The translations under genes were made by a program, and so were the position numbers. From NCBI RefSeq assembly GCF_049275935.1, contig NZ_CP184830.1, positions 4,836,001-4,900,000 on the forward strand: a stretch of 64,000 nucleotides of DNA. Reading direction: 5' to 3'. This DNA is from Endozoicomonas_A sp049275935. Lineage in GTDB: Bacteria; Pseudomonadota; Gammaproteobacteria; Pseudomonadales; Endozoicomonadaceae. Each line of letters starts with the position of its first letter. Within the stretch, counting starts at the first letter, position 1. A model generated the notes under the pieces. It was not told the DNA's origin. It saw only the letters and a program-made list of their open reading frames with translations, and did no database searches. This document shows positions 26,463-35,082 of the stretch, in pieces.

Positions 26463-28241
26463 TCAGTTCGCTGCTGATTTTTGCTCATCACGGGGGCGCT
26501 TCTTCTTGGCGGCCTCCTCTTCACGCTCCTTGTTCAGAGTAGTCACCAGCTGCTCAAGCTCGGTGTCATCCAACCACCTGGAGGAGTGATCACGTTCAAG
26601 GACTAACAGCTCAACGTTGCGAGCACCAGAGTCGGCAACCTCCAGCAGGCCCTTCAGGGCGAATTTAATCGTTTCATCGCGGCTCATGTCATCCCTGTAT
26701 TCTTTCTCCAAAAGCTCCAACACAGCCTTACTCTTCTGTCCGACAGAGCAGGCCTTCCAGCTGGCGCAGACACCGGCGGGCTCAGTCTGCCAGAGCTGAG
26801 GGGTACCATCCATGTTGAAGCCACCAATGACACAGGCAACACCGAAAGGGCGACAACCTGCAGAGTGAGTAGCTTTCTGCTGGATTTCAGCAATATGACG
26901 GGCTATGCAGTTGATATCCATAGCGTCCTCGTAGGACAAACGGTAGCTCTGGCACTCCAGCTGAGCCTTCCGGATCAGAATACGGGCGTCAGCAGACAGA
27001 CCAGCGAAGGCCAGGTGAGCGTGCTCATCAAGCCTGACGATTTTACCGATAGTGTGGCTCTCCAGCAGCTGCAACGACTTCTTTCTCACAGCCAGGACGA
27101 CGGTATCGGCAGACTTTACTCCGACCACGCAGAGACCAAGACCGACAGCCTCTCCAGCGTACTCCACTTGTAACAGACGACCGTCTCCGGAGAACATACG
27201 ACCGTCTCCAGAGGACAGACCACCACCAGCAGCCGTATTTTTCTGTGGGTTGATCCGTATTTGCCTGCCATCCCTTTCGTTAGAGGCTGTGTCGGGTTCC
27301 GAGGGGCGTTCTGAATGATCAGGATGGAAAGGCTTCTTGCGAATGCAGCGGTTCCATTCATGCCAACCACCACCCGCTGGCAGCGATGGGCCGAAAATCT
27401 CCGGATACAATGACTCAAGAAAGTTCTGGCTGAACTGACTGAACCGCAAGCAGGCCTCAATCCTGCTAATAAATATCAGCTTGCCGTTGTCCTGGATGAT
27501 GTATGACGGTTGCCCATTACTGTCCTGAATATAAAAAGCGGTGCCGTGAGTGAATGCGAGAAATCTTAATAGCGGGTCATCGAATAATGAGTCCAGTGTC
27601 AGTTTATTAGCCCATCTGAAGACAGATCTGACACTGCCGGTGTCACTCTGAACAGATTCAGCCGCAATGAATTGCGGCCAGTTTTCCCCGGCAATATCGC
27701 TGACTCTCGCCGCAGCAGCAAACTCAGAAGGTGCAAGAATCAGCGATTCTTCCTGATCAAGCCTTAGCCAGATTTCATCCTGAAATAAAACCGGAATACC
27801 GGATTCAACATAACGGATTGACAGAGGCAAGGGGCTACGAAGGAGACAGGTTAACGGGTTTTCGACTGCGTCAAGGTCATTGTTATCAGAGCTATCAAAA
27901 CCGCTGCCTGCAGCCAGAGTGACTGGTAATTTTATCTGAGCGTATTGTGGAGAAATGACAGAAAGCTTTTTATCAAAAGGACATGAGCTGCTTCCGACAT
28001 GCTGAGCAGGCTGTGGTGGCGTATTCAGGTCAGGCAAATGGTGTTTTGTTTCGGGAATAGTCCGGTAAACAGTGGCCATAAGAGGCAAAAGCGAACTTAA
28101 TGACATCTGCCCGGAGATGCTATTGACGGCCACTGCCAGCTGAATCGTTGCCAGTTGCACCATAAAACAGGACGAAAGAAATTTGCAAACAGCGAGTGCG
28201 TAATATGTTTTTTTCATATCACTCTGGTATCCGTCATACAC
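26463..28241 (-). CDS. Eukaryotic-type 20S proteasome alpha-subunit domain fused to an unknown N-terminal region
   Basis: 592 aa. Residues about 345-585 are a proteasome alpha subunit resembling eukaryotic alpha4/PSMA7: FSGDGRLLQVEYAGEAV (alpha signature), then KKSLQLLESHTIGKI, AFAGLSADARILI, RKAQLECQSYRL, RPFGVACVIGGFNMDGTPQL, and WQTEPAG before WKACSVGQKSKAV. A Lys/Glu-rich tail like that of PSMA7 ends it. Alpha subunits form the outer gate ring and are not proteolytic. SSGDGRMFSGDGRL shows a small duplication just before the domain. Residues 1-340 match nothing I know; M9-K-K plus a hydrophobic stretch (about 12-40) looks like a signal or membrane segment, so translation may start at 28217. 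True bacterial proteasomes belong to actinobacteria and look different. No beta subunit or ATPase is nearby. It sits between holB and pilZ. Confidence 0.85.
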   Translation of the reverse strand: MYDGYQSDMKKTYYALAVCKFLSSCFMVQLATIQLAVAVNSISGQMSLSSLLPLMATVYRTIPETKHHLPDLNTPPQPAQHVGSSSCPFDKKLSVISPQYAQIKLPVTLAAGSGFDSSDNNDLDAVENPLTCLLRSPLPLSIRYVESGIPVLFQDEIWLRLDQEESLILAPSEFAAAARVSDIAGENWPQFIAAESVQSDTGSVRSVFRWANKLTLDSLFDDPLLRFLAFTHGTAFYIQDSNGQPSYIIQDNGKLIFISRIEACLRFSQFSQNFLESLYPEIFGPSLPAGGGWHEWNRCIRKKPFHPDHSERPSEPDTASNERDGRQIRINPQKNTAAGGGLSSGDGRMFSGDGRLLQVEYAGEAVGLGLCVVGVKSADTVVLAVRKKSLQLLESHTIGKIVRLDEHAHLAFAGLSADARILIRKAQLECQSYRLSYEDAMDINCIARHIAEIQQKATHSAGCRPFGVACVIGGFNMDGTPQLWQTEPAGVCASWKACSVGQKSKAVLELLEKEYRDDMSRDETIKFALKGLLEVADSGARNVELLVLERDHSSRWLDDTELEQLVTTLNKEREEEAAKKKRPRDEQKSAAN

Positions 28242-28282
28242 TATCCCGTTCAGGCTTCAATCACCGAACATGAAAATTACAG

Positions 28283-28470
28283 TCAAAGAACTTTCCGCAA
28301 TGCCAGCCAGGTGCTTTTCCGTCCAAACAGTTGTTCAGAGATGAATGCGTTCAGTCCATAACGAATTCGATGCCAGATAGCAGGATAGACTATCAGACAG
28401 AGGGTCATTATTGACTCATCACCATCACCCTCACGATGGCAGTGTTGATGTCCTGCATCGGCAATGCTCC
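28283..28470 (-). pseudogene. Possible transposase 3' remnant (IS1634-like)
   Basis: Two minus-strand frames in succession read VRVMVM and then MTLCLIVYPAIWHRIRYGL. This resembles the RIMALLMVMTLCLLVYAAL-type C-terminal helix of IS1634-family transposases broken by a frameshift. Only a few dozen residues are recognisable and the match is from memory, so this is tentative. The rest of the 420-bp gap between the proteasome-like gene and pilZ shows nothing else. Confidence 0.3.
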
Positions 28471-28663
28471 TGAAAGCTCCCAAGTCATCACTGACGGTGC
28501 GACAGGAAGTGTCGACCAGATCTTTTTGTGCGCACAAATCGGAGTTTTTCTTGAGAAAATAGTCTCTGTCAACTCATCGATGGACGGGTTACACTGACTG
28601 AAAGATAAGCTCAAATTCAGTCTGGGCTATGGGAAAAAGAAGAATCACAATAACAGGAGAAGA

Positions 28664-29011
28664 ATGATGAACCGTGCAAAGGGTGGTATGTCAGGCATTT
28701 TGTCATTGACGATCAAAGACTCCTCTTCTCTCTATTCATCCTATATGCCTTTTATAACGGGTGGTGGGTTATTTATTCCGACTTCAAAGCGTTACTCACT
28801 GGGAGATGAGGTTTTTATTCGTCTGACTCTGATGGATGAAGCGGATAAATTACCTGTTCCCGGCAAAGTGGTCTGGATCACACCCCAGGGCTCTGCCCGA
28901 ATGGCCGGGATAGGTGTTCAGTTTACTGACGCAACAGACACGGTCAGAACTAAAATAGAAATGTATTTGGCGGGGGCGCTCAAGTCCGATCGCGAAACCA
29001 GTACCATGTAA
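28664..29011 (+). CDS. pilZ: PilZ-domain protein (type IV pilus assembly)
   Basis: A 115-aa PilZ protein of the founding Pseudomonas type: GGLFIPTSKRYSLGDEVFI, then GKVVWITPQG and GIGVQFTD. As in that subgroup, the RxxxR and D/NxSxxG di-GMP residues are not evident, so it probably acts by protein contact (PilB, FimX) rather than by binding cyclic di-GMP. An AGGAGAAGA ribosome site precedes the ATG. Position ahead of tatD matches Pseudomonas. Confidence 0.88.
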   Translation: MMNRAKGGMSGILSLTIKDSSSLYSSYMPFITGGGLFIPTSKRYSLGDEVFIRLTLMDEADKLPVPGKVVWITPQGSARMAGIGVQFTDATDTVRTKIEMYLAGALKSDRETSTM

Positions 29012-29094
29012 AGCTCTGGCCTGAGGCAGTCTCGTTGCCTGAGGTTTTGACTTCATTCATTATCTGAACAGTATTGGATTTTTTACGACTGAAT

Positions 29095-29877
29095 ATGTTG
29101 ATTGATTCACATTGCCATCTCGACCGTCTCAAGCTCGACAGCTACGACGGTGATCTGGAAGCAGCACTCAATGCGGCAAGGCAGGCGGGGGTTGAAAGAA
29201 TACTTTGCGTGGGGATTGATCTTGAGCATGCAGATGCTGTGGTTGGTCTGGCTGACAAATATCAGGATGTGTATGCCTCGGTTGGAATACACCCTCTCGA
29301 AAAAGAGGCCGCCGAGCCGGATCTGCAAACCCTGTTGCATTATGCGGCACACCCAAAAGTGATTGCACTGGGTGAGAGTGGTCTTGATTATTATTACTCG
29401 GCTGACAATAAAGAAAAGCAGCAGGAACGGTTCAGAATTCATTTGCAGGCAGCTCAGCGGTCACAACTTCCAATGATTGTCCATACCAGAGACGCAAGAG
29501 AGGATACCCTTAAGTTGATACGCCAGCATGGCGATCTGGAAAAAGCAGGAGTGCTGCACTGCTTTACAGAGAGCTGGGAGATGGCGAAAGAGGCAATGGA
29601 GCTGAACTACTTCATCTCTATTTCCGGCATCGTAACCTTCAGGAATGCGACTGAATTAAGAGAGGTCGTCAAGAAGGTGCCTCTGGATCGGCTGCTGATT
29701 GAAACCGACTCCCCTTACCTGGCACCCGTTCCTCATCGAGGCAAGCCCAATGAGCCTCGTTATCTGCCTGATGTTGCAAAATGTGTGGCAGAGTTAAAAG
29801 GTATCTCACCAGAAAAGCTGGCTGAGGTCACTTCTGAAAATTTTTTCCGGTTGTTCCCCAAAGCGGCTTCTGACTGA
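29095..29877 (+). CDS. TatD-family metal-dependent hydrolase (YcfH-like)
   Basis: 260 aa from the ATG of MLIDSHCHLDRLKL; an upstream TTG at 29074 is less likely. It is a TIM-barrel metallohydrolase with DSHCHLD, GESGLDYYY, HTRDA, HCFTE and ETDSPYLAP holding the two-metal ligands. Relatives are 3'-5' DNA exonucleases or D-aminoacyl-tRNA deacylase-like enzymes. It is downstream of pilZ by 80 bp, as in Pseudomonas, and ends the conserved block. Confidence 0.9.
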   Translation: MLIDSHCHLDRLKLDSYDGDLEAALNAARQAGVERILCVGIDLEHADAVVGLADKYQDVYASVGIHPLEKEAAEPDLQTLLHYAAHPKVIALGESGLDYYYSADNKEKQQERFRIHLQAAQRSQLPMIVHTRDAREDTLKLIRQHGDLEKAGVLHCFTESWEMAKEAMELNYFISISGIVTFRNATELREVVKKVPLDRLLIETDSPYLAPVPHRGKPNEPRYLPDVAKCVAELKGISPEKLAEVTSENFFRLFPKAASD

Positions 29878-30476
29878 AGAGAGGGTTGGTTGTAAATGCA
29901 GGCATCCAATCAATTAGCCGACTCTCCAGATTGTCGGTAACGATCAATGAGTGGATATTCACTGAGTCGATCTCCACTATCAAGATAATGGTGACTTCTT
30001 TCTACATTAAGGGATTCCACGATCATTCGCCTATGGCATATCCAGAAGACTGTCTTTATAATTGCGCAACCATTTTTTTCAATGGTGAGCCGCTGCGGCC
30101 ACATAACGATGAATTGATGTGCGATTTTACTTGAGTCTCAGACAGAAGCCTTTCGGACTTATGCTTTCAAGCATGAGGCCGACACGCTCTTCGACAGCAT
30201 GAGGCTTGGGGATGTTAACCGTCATTTTGCTTGGATCAGAATACTGCCAAACAGGGTTCATTCTACCTGGGTGCGTTCTTCAGGGAGCCTGCAGGACGGA
30301 CTCAGGTCTGACTGACACCCTTCTGTGTATCTGATTGAAGTAGAGATCATAGCTTGAATTCTGACTTTCCGGTTGGAGAAAAGCTGTGTATTCGGGGTTG
30401 TTCTGGTCAGTTGTCGGTTATCACTGGAGAGGCGGGTTTATTCCGGACCTGAAAATTGATTGATTAGGCGAAAGGT
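29878..30476. other. Gap between tatD and nqrA
   Basis: 599 bp. Several short frames exist but none resembles a known protein. It should contain the nqr promoter in its right half. A 44-codon minus-strand frame within it is listed separately. Confidence 0.35.
30127..30261 (-). CDS. Possible 44-aa protein
   Basis: A frame beginning MNPVWQYSDPSKMTVNIPKP and ending FCLRLK, with AGGTAG just upstream of the ATG. The composition looks protein-like, but nothing in it is recognisable and it could be the end of a decayed gene. Reported only because the surrounding 600 bp are otherwise empty. Confidence 0.2.
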   Translation of the reverse strand: MNPVWQYSDPSKMTVNIPKPHAVEERVGLMLESISPKGFCLRLK

Positions 30477-31811
30477 ATGATCAAAATCAAACAGGGGCTG
30501 GATCTTCCGATTACAGGGGCGCCTGATCAAAGCATATCCGATGGCCGAGCAGTTCGCTCTGTCGCCGTGATTGGCTTTGATTATGTAGGTATGAAACCTA
30601 CAATGGCCGTCGCTGTCGGAGATCGAGTTAAAAAAGGGCAAGAGCTCTTTACCGATAAGAAAACACCGGGTGTGCGCTACACTGCGCCTGCCGGCGGTGT
30701 AGTTGCTGCGATTAATCGTGGTGAAAAGCGGGTACTACAATCCGTTGTTATTGATGTCGATGGTGACGATGAAGTCTCGTTTACTGAGCACAAGCCAGAA
30801 GCACTGTCAGCCCTGACTGCTGATCAGGTAGAAGCACAACTGAATGAATCCGGATTGTGGACTGCCCTTCGCACCCGACCCTTCAGTAAAGTGCCAGCCT
30901 TGGGTTCTCGCCCGGTTTCCATTTTTGTTACTGCCATCGATACCAATCCTCTCTCAGCTAACCCGGAAGTCATCATCAGTGAGCATGCTGAAGCGTTTGA
31001 ACAGGGCATCAATATCCTCGGCAAACTCAGCGGTGGCAAAATCTTCCTGTGTAAAGCACCCGGTGCTCGTATTCCGGCCGGTATTGCGACTGCAGAAGAG
31101 TTTGATGGGCCTCATCCGGCTGGACAGCCCAGTACCCATATTCACTTTCTGGATCCGGTGAGTGCTGAAAAGACCGTTTGGCAGATTAACTACCAGGACG
31201 TTATTGCCGTTGGCAAACTGTTCACCACTGGTAAACTCTTTACTGATCGTGTTGTAGCTCTGGCAGGTCCTCAGGTTGAGAAGCCTCGTCTGATGCGGAC
31301 CCGACTGGGTGCCAGCACTGATGAGCTGGCTGCAGGTGAACTGAAAGAGGGTGATAACCGTATTATCTCTGGTTCTGTATTTGGTGGCCGTACTGCTAAA
31401 GGCTCCTTTGCATTCCTGGGTCGTTATCACACACAGGTTTCTGTTCTGGAAGAAGGCAATGAGCGTTTGTTCATGGGGTGGATAAACCCTACTGTGAACC
31501 GTTACTCTGTGCTGAATGTTCTGACTTCCGGCTTGAGCAGAAGCAAGCTGTTCAACTTTACAACCACCACCAACGGCAGTGAACGTGCCATGGTACCAGT
31601 GGGACAGTATGAAAAAGTCATGCCTCTGGATATCCTGGCGACACAATTGCTGCGTGCGATTGTGGTTGGCGATACGGAAATGGCCCAGAAACTGGGCGCC
31701 CTGGAACTGGAAGAAGACGATCTGGCACTGTGTACATACGTATGTGCCGGCAAGTATGAATACGGTCCCATCCTGCGCGACAACCTGACCCGTATCGAGC
31801 TGGAGGGCTGA
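30477..31811 (+). CDS. nqrA: Na+-translocating NADH:quinone reductase subunit A
   Basis: A 444-aa peripheral subunit of Na+-NQR, which couples NADH oxidation and ubiquinone reduction to Na+ export across the inner membrane. It begins MIKIKQGLDLPITGAPDQ, typical of NqrA, and has the barrel-sandwich and SLBB-like parts expected. It is the first of six genes nqrABCDEF with spacings of a few bases or less, clearly one operon. Confidence 0.97.
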   Translation: MIKIKQGLDLPITGAPDQSISDGRAVRSVAVIGFDYVGMKPTMAVAVGDRVKKGQELFTDKKTPGVRYTAPAGGVVAAINRGEKRVLQSVVIDVDGDDEVSFTEHKPEALSALTADQVEAQLNESGLWTALRTRPFSKVPALGSRPVSIFVTAIDTNPLSANPEVIISEHAEAFEQGINILGKLSGGKIFLCKAPGARIPAGIATAEEFDGPHPAGQPSTHIHFLDPVSAEKTVWQINYQDVIAVGKLFTTGKLFTDRVVALAGPQVEKPRLMRTRLGASTDELAAGELKEGDNRIISGSVFGGRTAKGSFAFLGRYHTQVSVLEEGNERLFMGWINPTVNRYSVLNVLTSGLSRSKLFNFTTTTNGSERAMVPVGQYEKVMPLDILATQLLRAIVVGDTEMAQKLGALELEEDDLALCTYVCAGKYEYGPILRDNLTRIELEG

Positions 31812-31814
31812 GAA

Positions 31815-33014
31815 ATGGCTTTGAGAAAACTCCTTAACTCCCTCGAGCCCCACTTTGTCAAAGGTGGCAAGCACGAGAAGTGGTACGCACTGTATGAGGC
31901 AGTAGACACTCTGCTCTATACAGCTCCTAACAAGACCCATAACACCGCTCACGTTCGCGATGCGATCGACCTGAAGCGTATGATGGGCATGGTTTGGCTC
32001 TGCACCTTCCCGGCCATGTTCTTTGGTATGTGGAATGTTGGCTTCCAGGCCAACACGGCTATTGCTGGTGGTCTGGCTGCTCCTGCTGACTGGCACGGTG
32101 CCCTGATCAGCCTGCTGGCGGGTCATGATCCGGCAAGTCTGTGGGATAACTTCATCTATGGTGCTGTTTATTTCCTGCCTATTTATGCCGTGACATTCCT
32201 GGTCGGCGGTTTCTGGGAAGTACTGTTCGCTATCGTTCGTGGTCACGAAGTCAACGAAGGTTTCTTTGTCACTTCTGTCCTGTTCGCCCTGATTGTTCCC
32301 CCCAGTATTCCGCTTTGGCAGGTAGCCCTGGGTATTTCCTTCGGTGTTGTAATCGGTAAGGAAGTGTTTGGTGGTACCGGCAAGAACTTCCTTAACCCGG
32401 CGCTGACGGGGCGTGCGTTCCTGTTCTTCGCTTACCCTGCACAGATTTCCGGTGACCTGGTCTGGACTGCTGTAGACGGTTTCTCTGGTGCGACTGCCCT
32501 GAGTCTGGCGCAGCAGGGAGGTATAGATCAGGTAGTCTCCAATGGCATTACCTGGTTTGACGCTTTCCTGGGTACCATCCAGGGTTCTGTCGGTGAGACC
32601 TCTACTCTGGCAATTTTCATTGGTGGTGCTGTGTTGCTGGCGACACGTATTGCTTCCTGGAGAATCGTCGCCGGTACCATGCTGGGTATGATTGCAACGG
32701 CAACCCTGTTTAACATGATTGGTTCCGAAACCAACATGATGTTCAGTACTCCATGGTACTGGCACTTGGTTATGGGTGGTTTTGCTTTCGGTCTGATCTT
32801 TATGACAACCGATCCTGTATCCGCTTCCATGACCAATACCGGTCGCTGGTATTACGGTATTCTGATTGGCATCATGGTCATCCTGATCCGTACCGTTAAT
32901 CCGGCTTACCCAGAGGGTATGATGTTGGCCATTCTGTTCGCCAACCTGTTTGCGCCGCTGATTGACCACTTCGTGGTTGAAGCCAACATCAAGCGTAGGG
33001 AGGCTCGTGCCTGA
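31815..33014 (+). CDS. nqrB: Na+-NQR subunit B
   Basis: A 399-aa membrane subunit with about ten helices. The SGAT motif within VDGFSGATALSL carries the Thr that binds FMN covalently through phosphoester, attached by ApbE (gene at 58746 in this window). NqrB also binds riboflavin and forms part of the Na+ path. It starts 3 bp after nqrA and its stop overlaps the nqrC start. Confidence 0.97.
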   Translation: MALRKLLNSLEPHFVKGGKHEKWYALYEAVDTLLYTAPNKTHNTAHVRDAIDLKRMMGMVWLCTFPAMFFGMWNVGFQANTAIAGGLAAPADWHGALISLLAGHDPASLWDNFIYGAVYFLPIYAVTFLVGGFWEVLFAIVRGHEVNEGFFVTSVLFALIVPPSIPLWQVALGISFGVVIGKEVFGGTGKNFLNPALTGRAFLFFAYPAQISGDLVWTAVDGFSGATALSLAQQGGIDQVVSNGITWFDAFLGTIQGSVGETSTLAIFIGGAVLLATRIASWRIVAGTMLGMIATATLFNMIGSETNMMFSTPWYWHLVMGGFAFGLIFMTTDPVSASMTNTGRWYYGILIGIMVILIRTVNPAYPEGMMLAILFANLFAPLIDHFVVEANIKRREARA

Positions 33015-33802
33015 TGGGTAACGATAGTATCAAGAAGACGTTATTTGTAACGATTCTGCTCTCTCTGGTGTGCTCCGTTGTGGTATCTGCTGCAGCTGTT
33101 TTCCTGAAGCCGCAGCAGACCCAGAATGTTGAGCTCGACGTGCAGCGCAACATTCTGAGTATTTCTGGTCTCACCAAAGATGCCAAGGCGCTGAGCAACA
33201 GCGAAGTGGCCGAACTTTACAAACAGGTTCAGCCGCGACTGGTTGACCTCAAAACAGGCAAGTTCGTTGAGGAAACACCTGAAGGTCAAACCGCTGATAA
33301 CTACGACCAGCGTGTTGCAGCCAAGATTCCTGATGAGTCCCGTGCCCTGAGTGGTGCTGAAGATATTGCCAGCATCAAGCGTCAGGCTGACATTGCCAAG
33401 GTCTATATCGTTGAGAAAAATGGCAAGCTGGAAACCATCATTCTGCCCGTACACGGCTACGGACTCTGGTCTACCATGTATGGCTTTATGGCTCTGGATA
33501 GCGACCTGAACACCGTTAAGGGATTCGGTTTCTACGACCAGAAGGAAACTCCGGGACTGGGTGGCGAAGTAGACAACCCACTTTGGAAGGACAAATGGCC
33601 TGGCAAGAAGATCTACGACAATAAAGGTGTAGTGGAAGCAGGCCTGGTAAAAGGCGGTGCGGATCCCAGGTCTCCTTACAAGGTCGACGGTCTTTCCGGC
33701 GCCACTCTGACCAGTAACGGTGTAACCAATCTGATTCATTTCTGGATGGGTAAAGATGGCTTCAAACCGTTCCTTACTAATTTGAAAGCGGGGGATGCAT
33801 AA
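33014..33802 (+). CDS. nqrC: Na+-NQR subunit C
   Basis: A 262-aa protein with an N-terminal membrane helix (about residues 10-32) and a periplasmic FMN-binding domain. VDGLSGATLTSNGV near residue 225 contains the SGAT flavinylation site, the second ApbE target. GFYDQKETPGLGGEV is the conserved flavin-domain stretch. It overlaps both neighbours by one base. Confidence 0.97.
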   Translation: MGNDSIKKTLFVTILLSLVCSVVVSAAAVFLKPQQTQNVELDVQRNILSISGLTKDAKALSNSEVAELYKQVQPRLVDLKTGKFVEETPEGQTADNYDQRVAAKIPDESRALSGAEDIASIKRQADIAKVYIVEKNGKLETIILPVHGYGLWSTMYGFMALDSDLNTVKGFGFYDQKETPGLGGEVDNPLWKDKWPGKKIYDNKGVVEAGLVKGGADPRSPYKVDGLSGATLTSNGVTNLIHFWMGKDGFKPFLTNLKAGDA

Positions 33803-34467
33803 TGTCTGAGAAGACTAAGGATATCCTGCTGGAACCGGTCGTTAACAACAACCCCATAACCCTGCAGATCCTCGGTATCTGCTCGGCACTGGCGGTGACC
33901 ACCAGCATGCAGGTCAGCCTGGTAATGGCCATGGCGGTAATCGGTGTTACCGCCTGTTCCAACCTGGCGGTATCTCTGATTCGTAACCACATTCCCAACA
34001 GCATTCGTATCATCTGTCAGATGACCGTAATTGCTTCCCTGGTAATCGTGGTAGATCAGATTCTGAAAGCTTACGCTTACGACATCTCCAAGCAGCTGTC
34101 TGTGTTTGTTGGTCTGATCATTACCAACTGTATCGTGATGGGGCGTGCTGAGGCCTTCGCTATGAAGAACGGTCCCAGGCTGTCGTTTCTGGACGGTATT
34201 GGTAACGGTCTGGGTTACGGTGCGGTGTTGCTGATTGTGGCATTCTTCCGTGAATTGTTCGGTGCCGGCAACCTGTTCGGTGTTGAAATCCTCAAGACTG
34301 TTAACAACGGTGGCTGGTACCAGCCTAACGGCCTGATGCTGCTGGCTCCAAGCGCGTTCTTCCTGATCGGTCTGCTGATCTGGGTGATTCGCAGTCGCAA
34401 GCCGGATCAGGTTGAAGACAACGAGTTCAAAATGGCTCCTAACACCAAGTTCAGCGAGGCCCACTAA
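33802..34467 (+). CDS. nqrD: Na+-NQR subunit D
   Basis: A 221-aa integral membrane subunit with six helices, homologous to NqrE and RnfE. With NqrE it holds an intramembrane iron centre, and conserved cysteines (NCIVMGRAEAFA) supply ligands. This centre needs NqrM, encoded at 60047. It follows nqrC with a one-base overlap. Confidence 0.97.
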   Translation: MSEKTKDILLEPVVNNNPITLQILGICSALAVTTSMQVSLVMAMAVIGVTACSNLAVSLIRNHIPNSIRIICQMTVIASLVIVVDQILKAYAYDISKQLSVFVGLIITNCIVMGRAEAFAMKNGPRLSFLDGIGNGLGYGAVLLIVAFFRELFGAGNLFGVEILKTVNNGGWYQPNGLMLLAPSAFFLIGLLIWVIRSRKPDQVEDNEFKMAPNTKFSEAH

Positions 34468-34470
34468 GCC

Positions 34471-35067
34471 ATGGAACATTTCATCTCACTTTTTGTGAAA
34501 GCAGTGTTCGTTGAAAACATGGCATTGGCTTTCTTCCTGGGTATGTGTACCTTCCTGGCGGTGTCCAAGCAGGTGAAAACAGCTCTGGGTCTGGGAGTTG
34601 CTGTAGTGGCCGTATTGACCATTACTGTACCCATTAACAATCTGATTTATCAGAATATCCTGAAAGATGGGGCGCTGGCACCCGGTATCGATCTGAGCTT
34701 CCTGGGTCTGATCACCTACATCGGTGTTATCGCGGCTCTGGTCCAGATTCTGGAAATGTTCCTGGACAAGTTTGTACCGTCACTTTATAACGCGCTGGGT
34801 GTATTCCTGCCGCTGATTACCGTGAACTGCGCTATCATGGGAGCTTCCCTGTTCATGGTTGAGCGTGACTATAATCTTGGCGAGTCTGCGGTATATGGGC
34901 TGGGAGCTGGTGTTGGCTGGGCTCTGGCAATCGCCGCCCTGGCCGGTATCCGTGAAAAGCTGAAGTACAGTGACGTGCCTTCGGGCCTGCGTGGCCTGGG
35001 CATCACCTTCATAACTGTTGGTCTGATGTCACTGGGCTTCCTGTCATTCTCTGGCGTACAGCTCTAA
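34471..35067 (+). CDS. nqrE: Na+-NQR subunit E
   Basis: A 198-aa integral membrane subunit, inverted-topology partner of NqrD. NCAIMGASLFM carries the conserved Cys of the shared iron centre. It starts 3 bp after nqrD; AAGGAGGTCG at its end serves nqrF. Confidence 0.97.
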   Translation: MEHFISLFVKAVFVENMALAFFLGMCTFLAVSKQVKTALGLGVAVVAVLTITVPINNLIYQNILKDGALAPGIDLSFLGLITYIGVIAALVQILEMFLDKFVPSLYNALGVFLPLITVNCAIMGASLFMVERDYNLGESAVYGLGAGVGWALAIAALAGIREKLKYSDVPSGLRGLGITFITVGLMSLGFLSFSGVQL

Positions 35068-35082
35068 GGAGGTCGTGTAAAT

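Noticed and set aside
26463..28241. Reading the proteasome-like protein as HslV or an Anbu/BPH protease
   Set aside because: HslV-type proteins are beta-like with an N-terminal catalytic Thr and about 175 residues. This domain has the alpha-subunit signature and no N-terminal Thr.
29886..30134. Short frames on both strands between tatD and nqrA (82 and 64 codons)
   Set aside because: No ribosome site, no recognisable domain, and overlapping each other on opposite strands.
30954..32969. A 671-codon open frame on the minus strand across nqrA and nqrB
   Set aside because: It lies wholly opposite two strongly conserved nqr genes, its residues are His/Gln/Thr-rich in the way antisense frames are, and it resembles no family. 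Codon bias of nqr explains the lack of stops.
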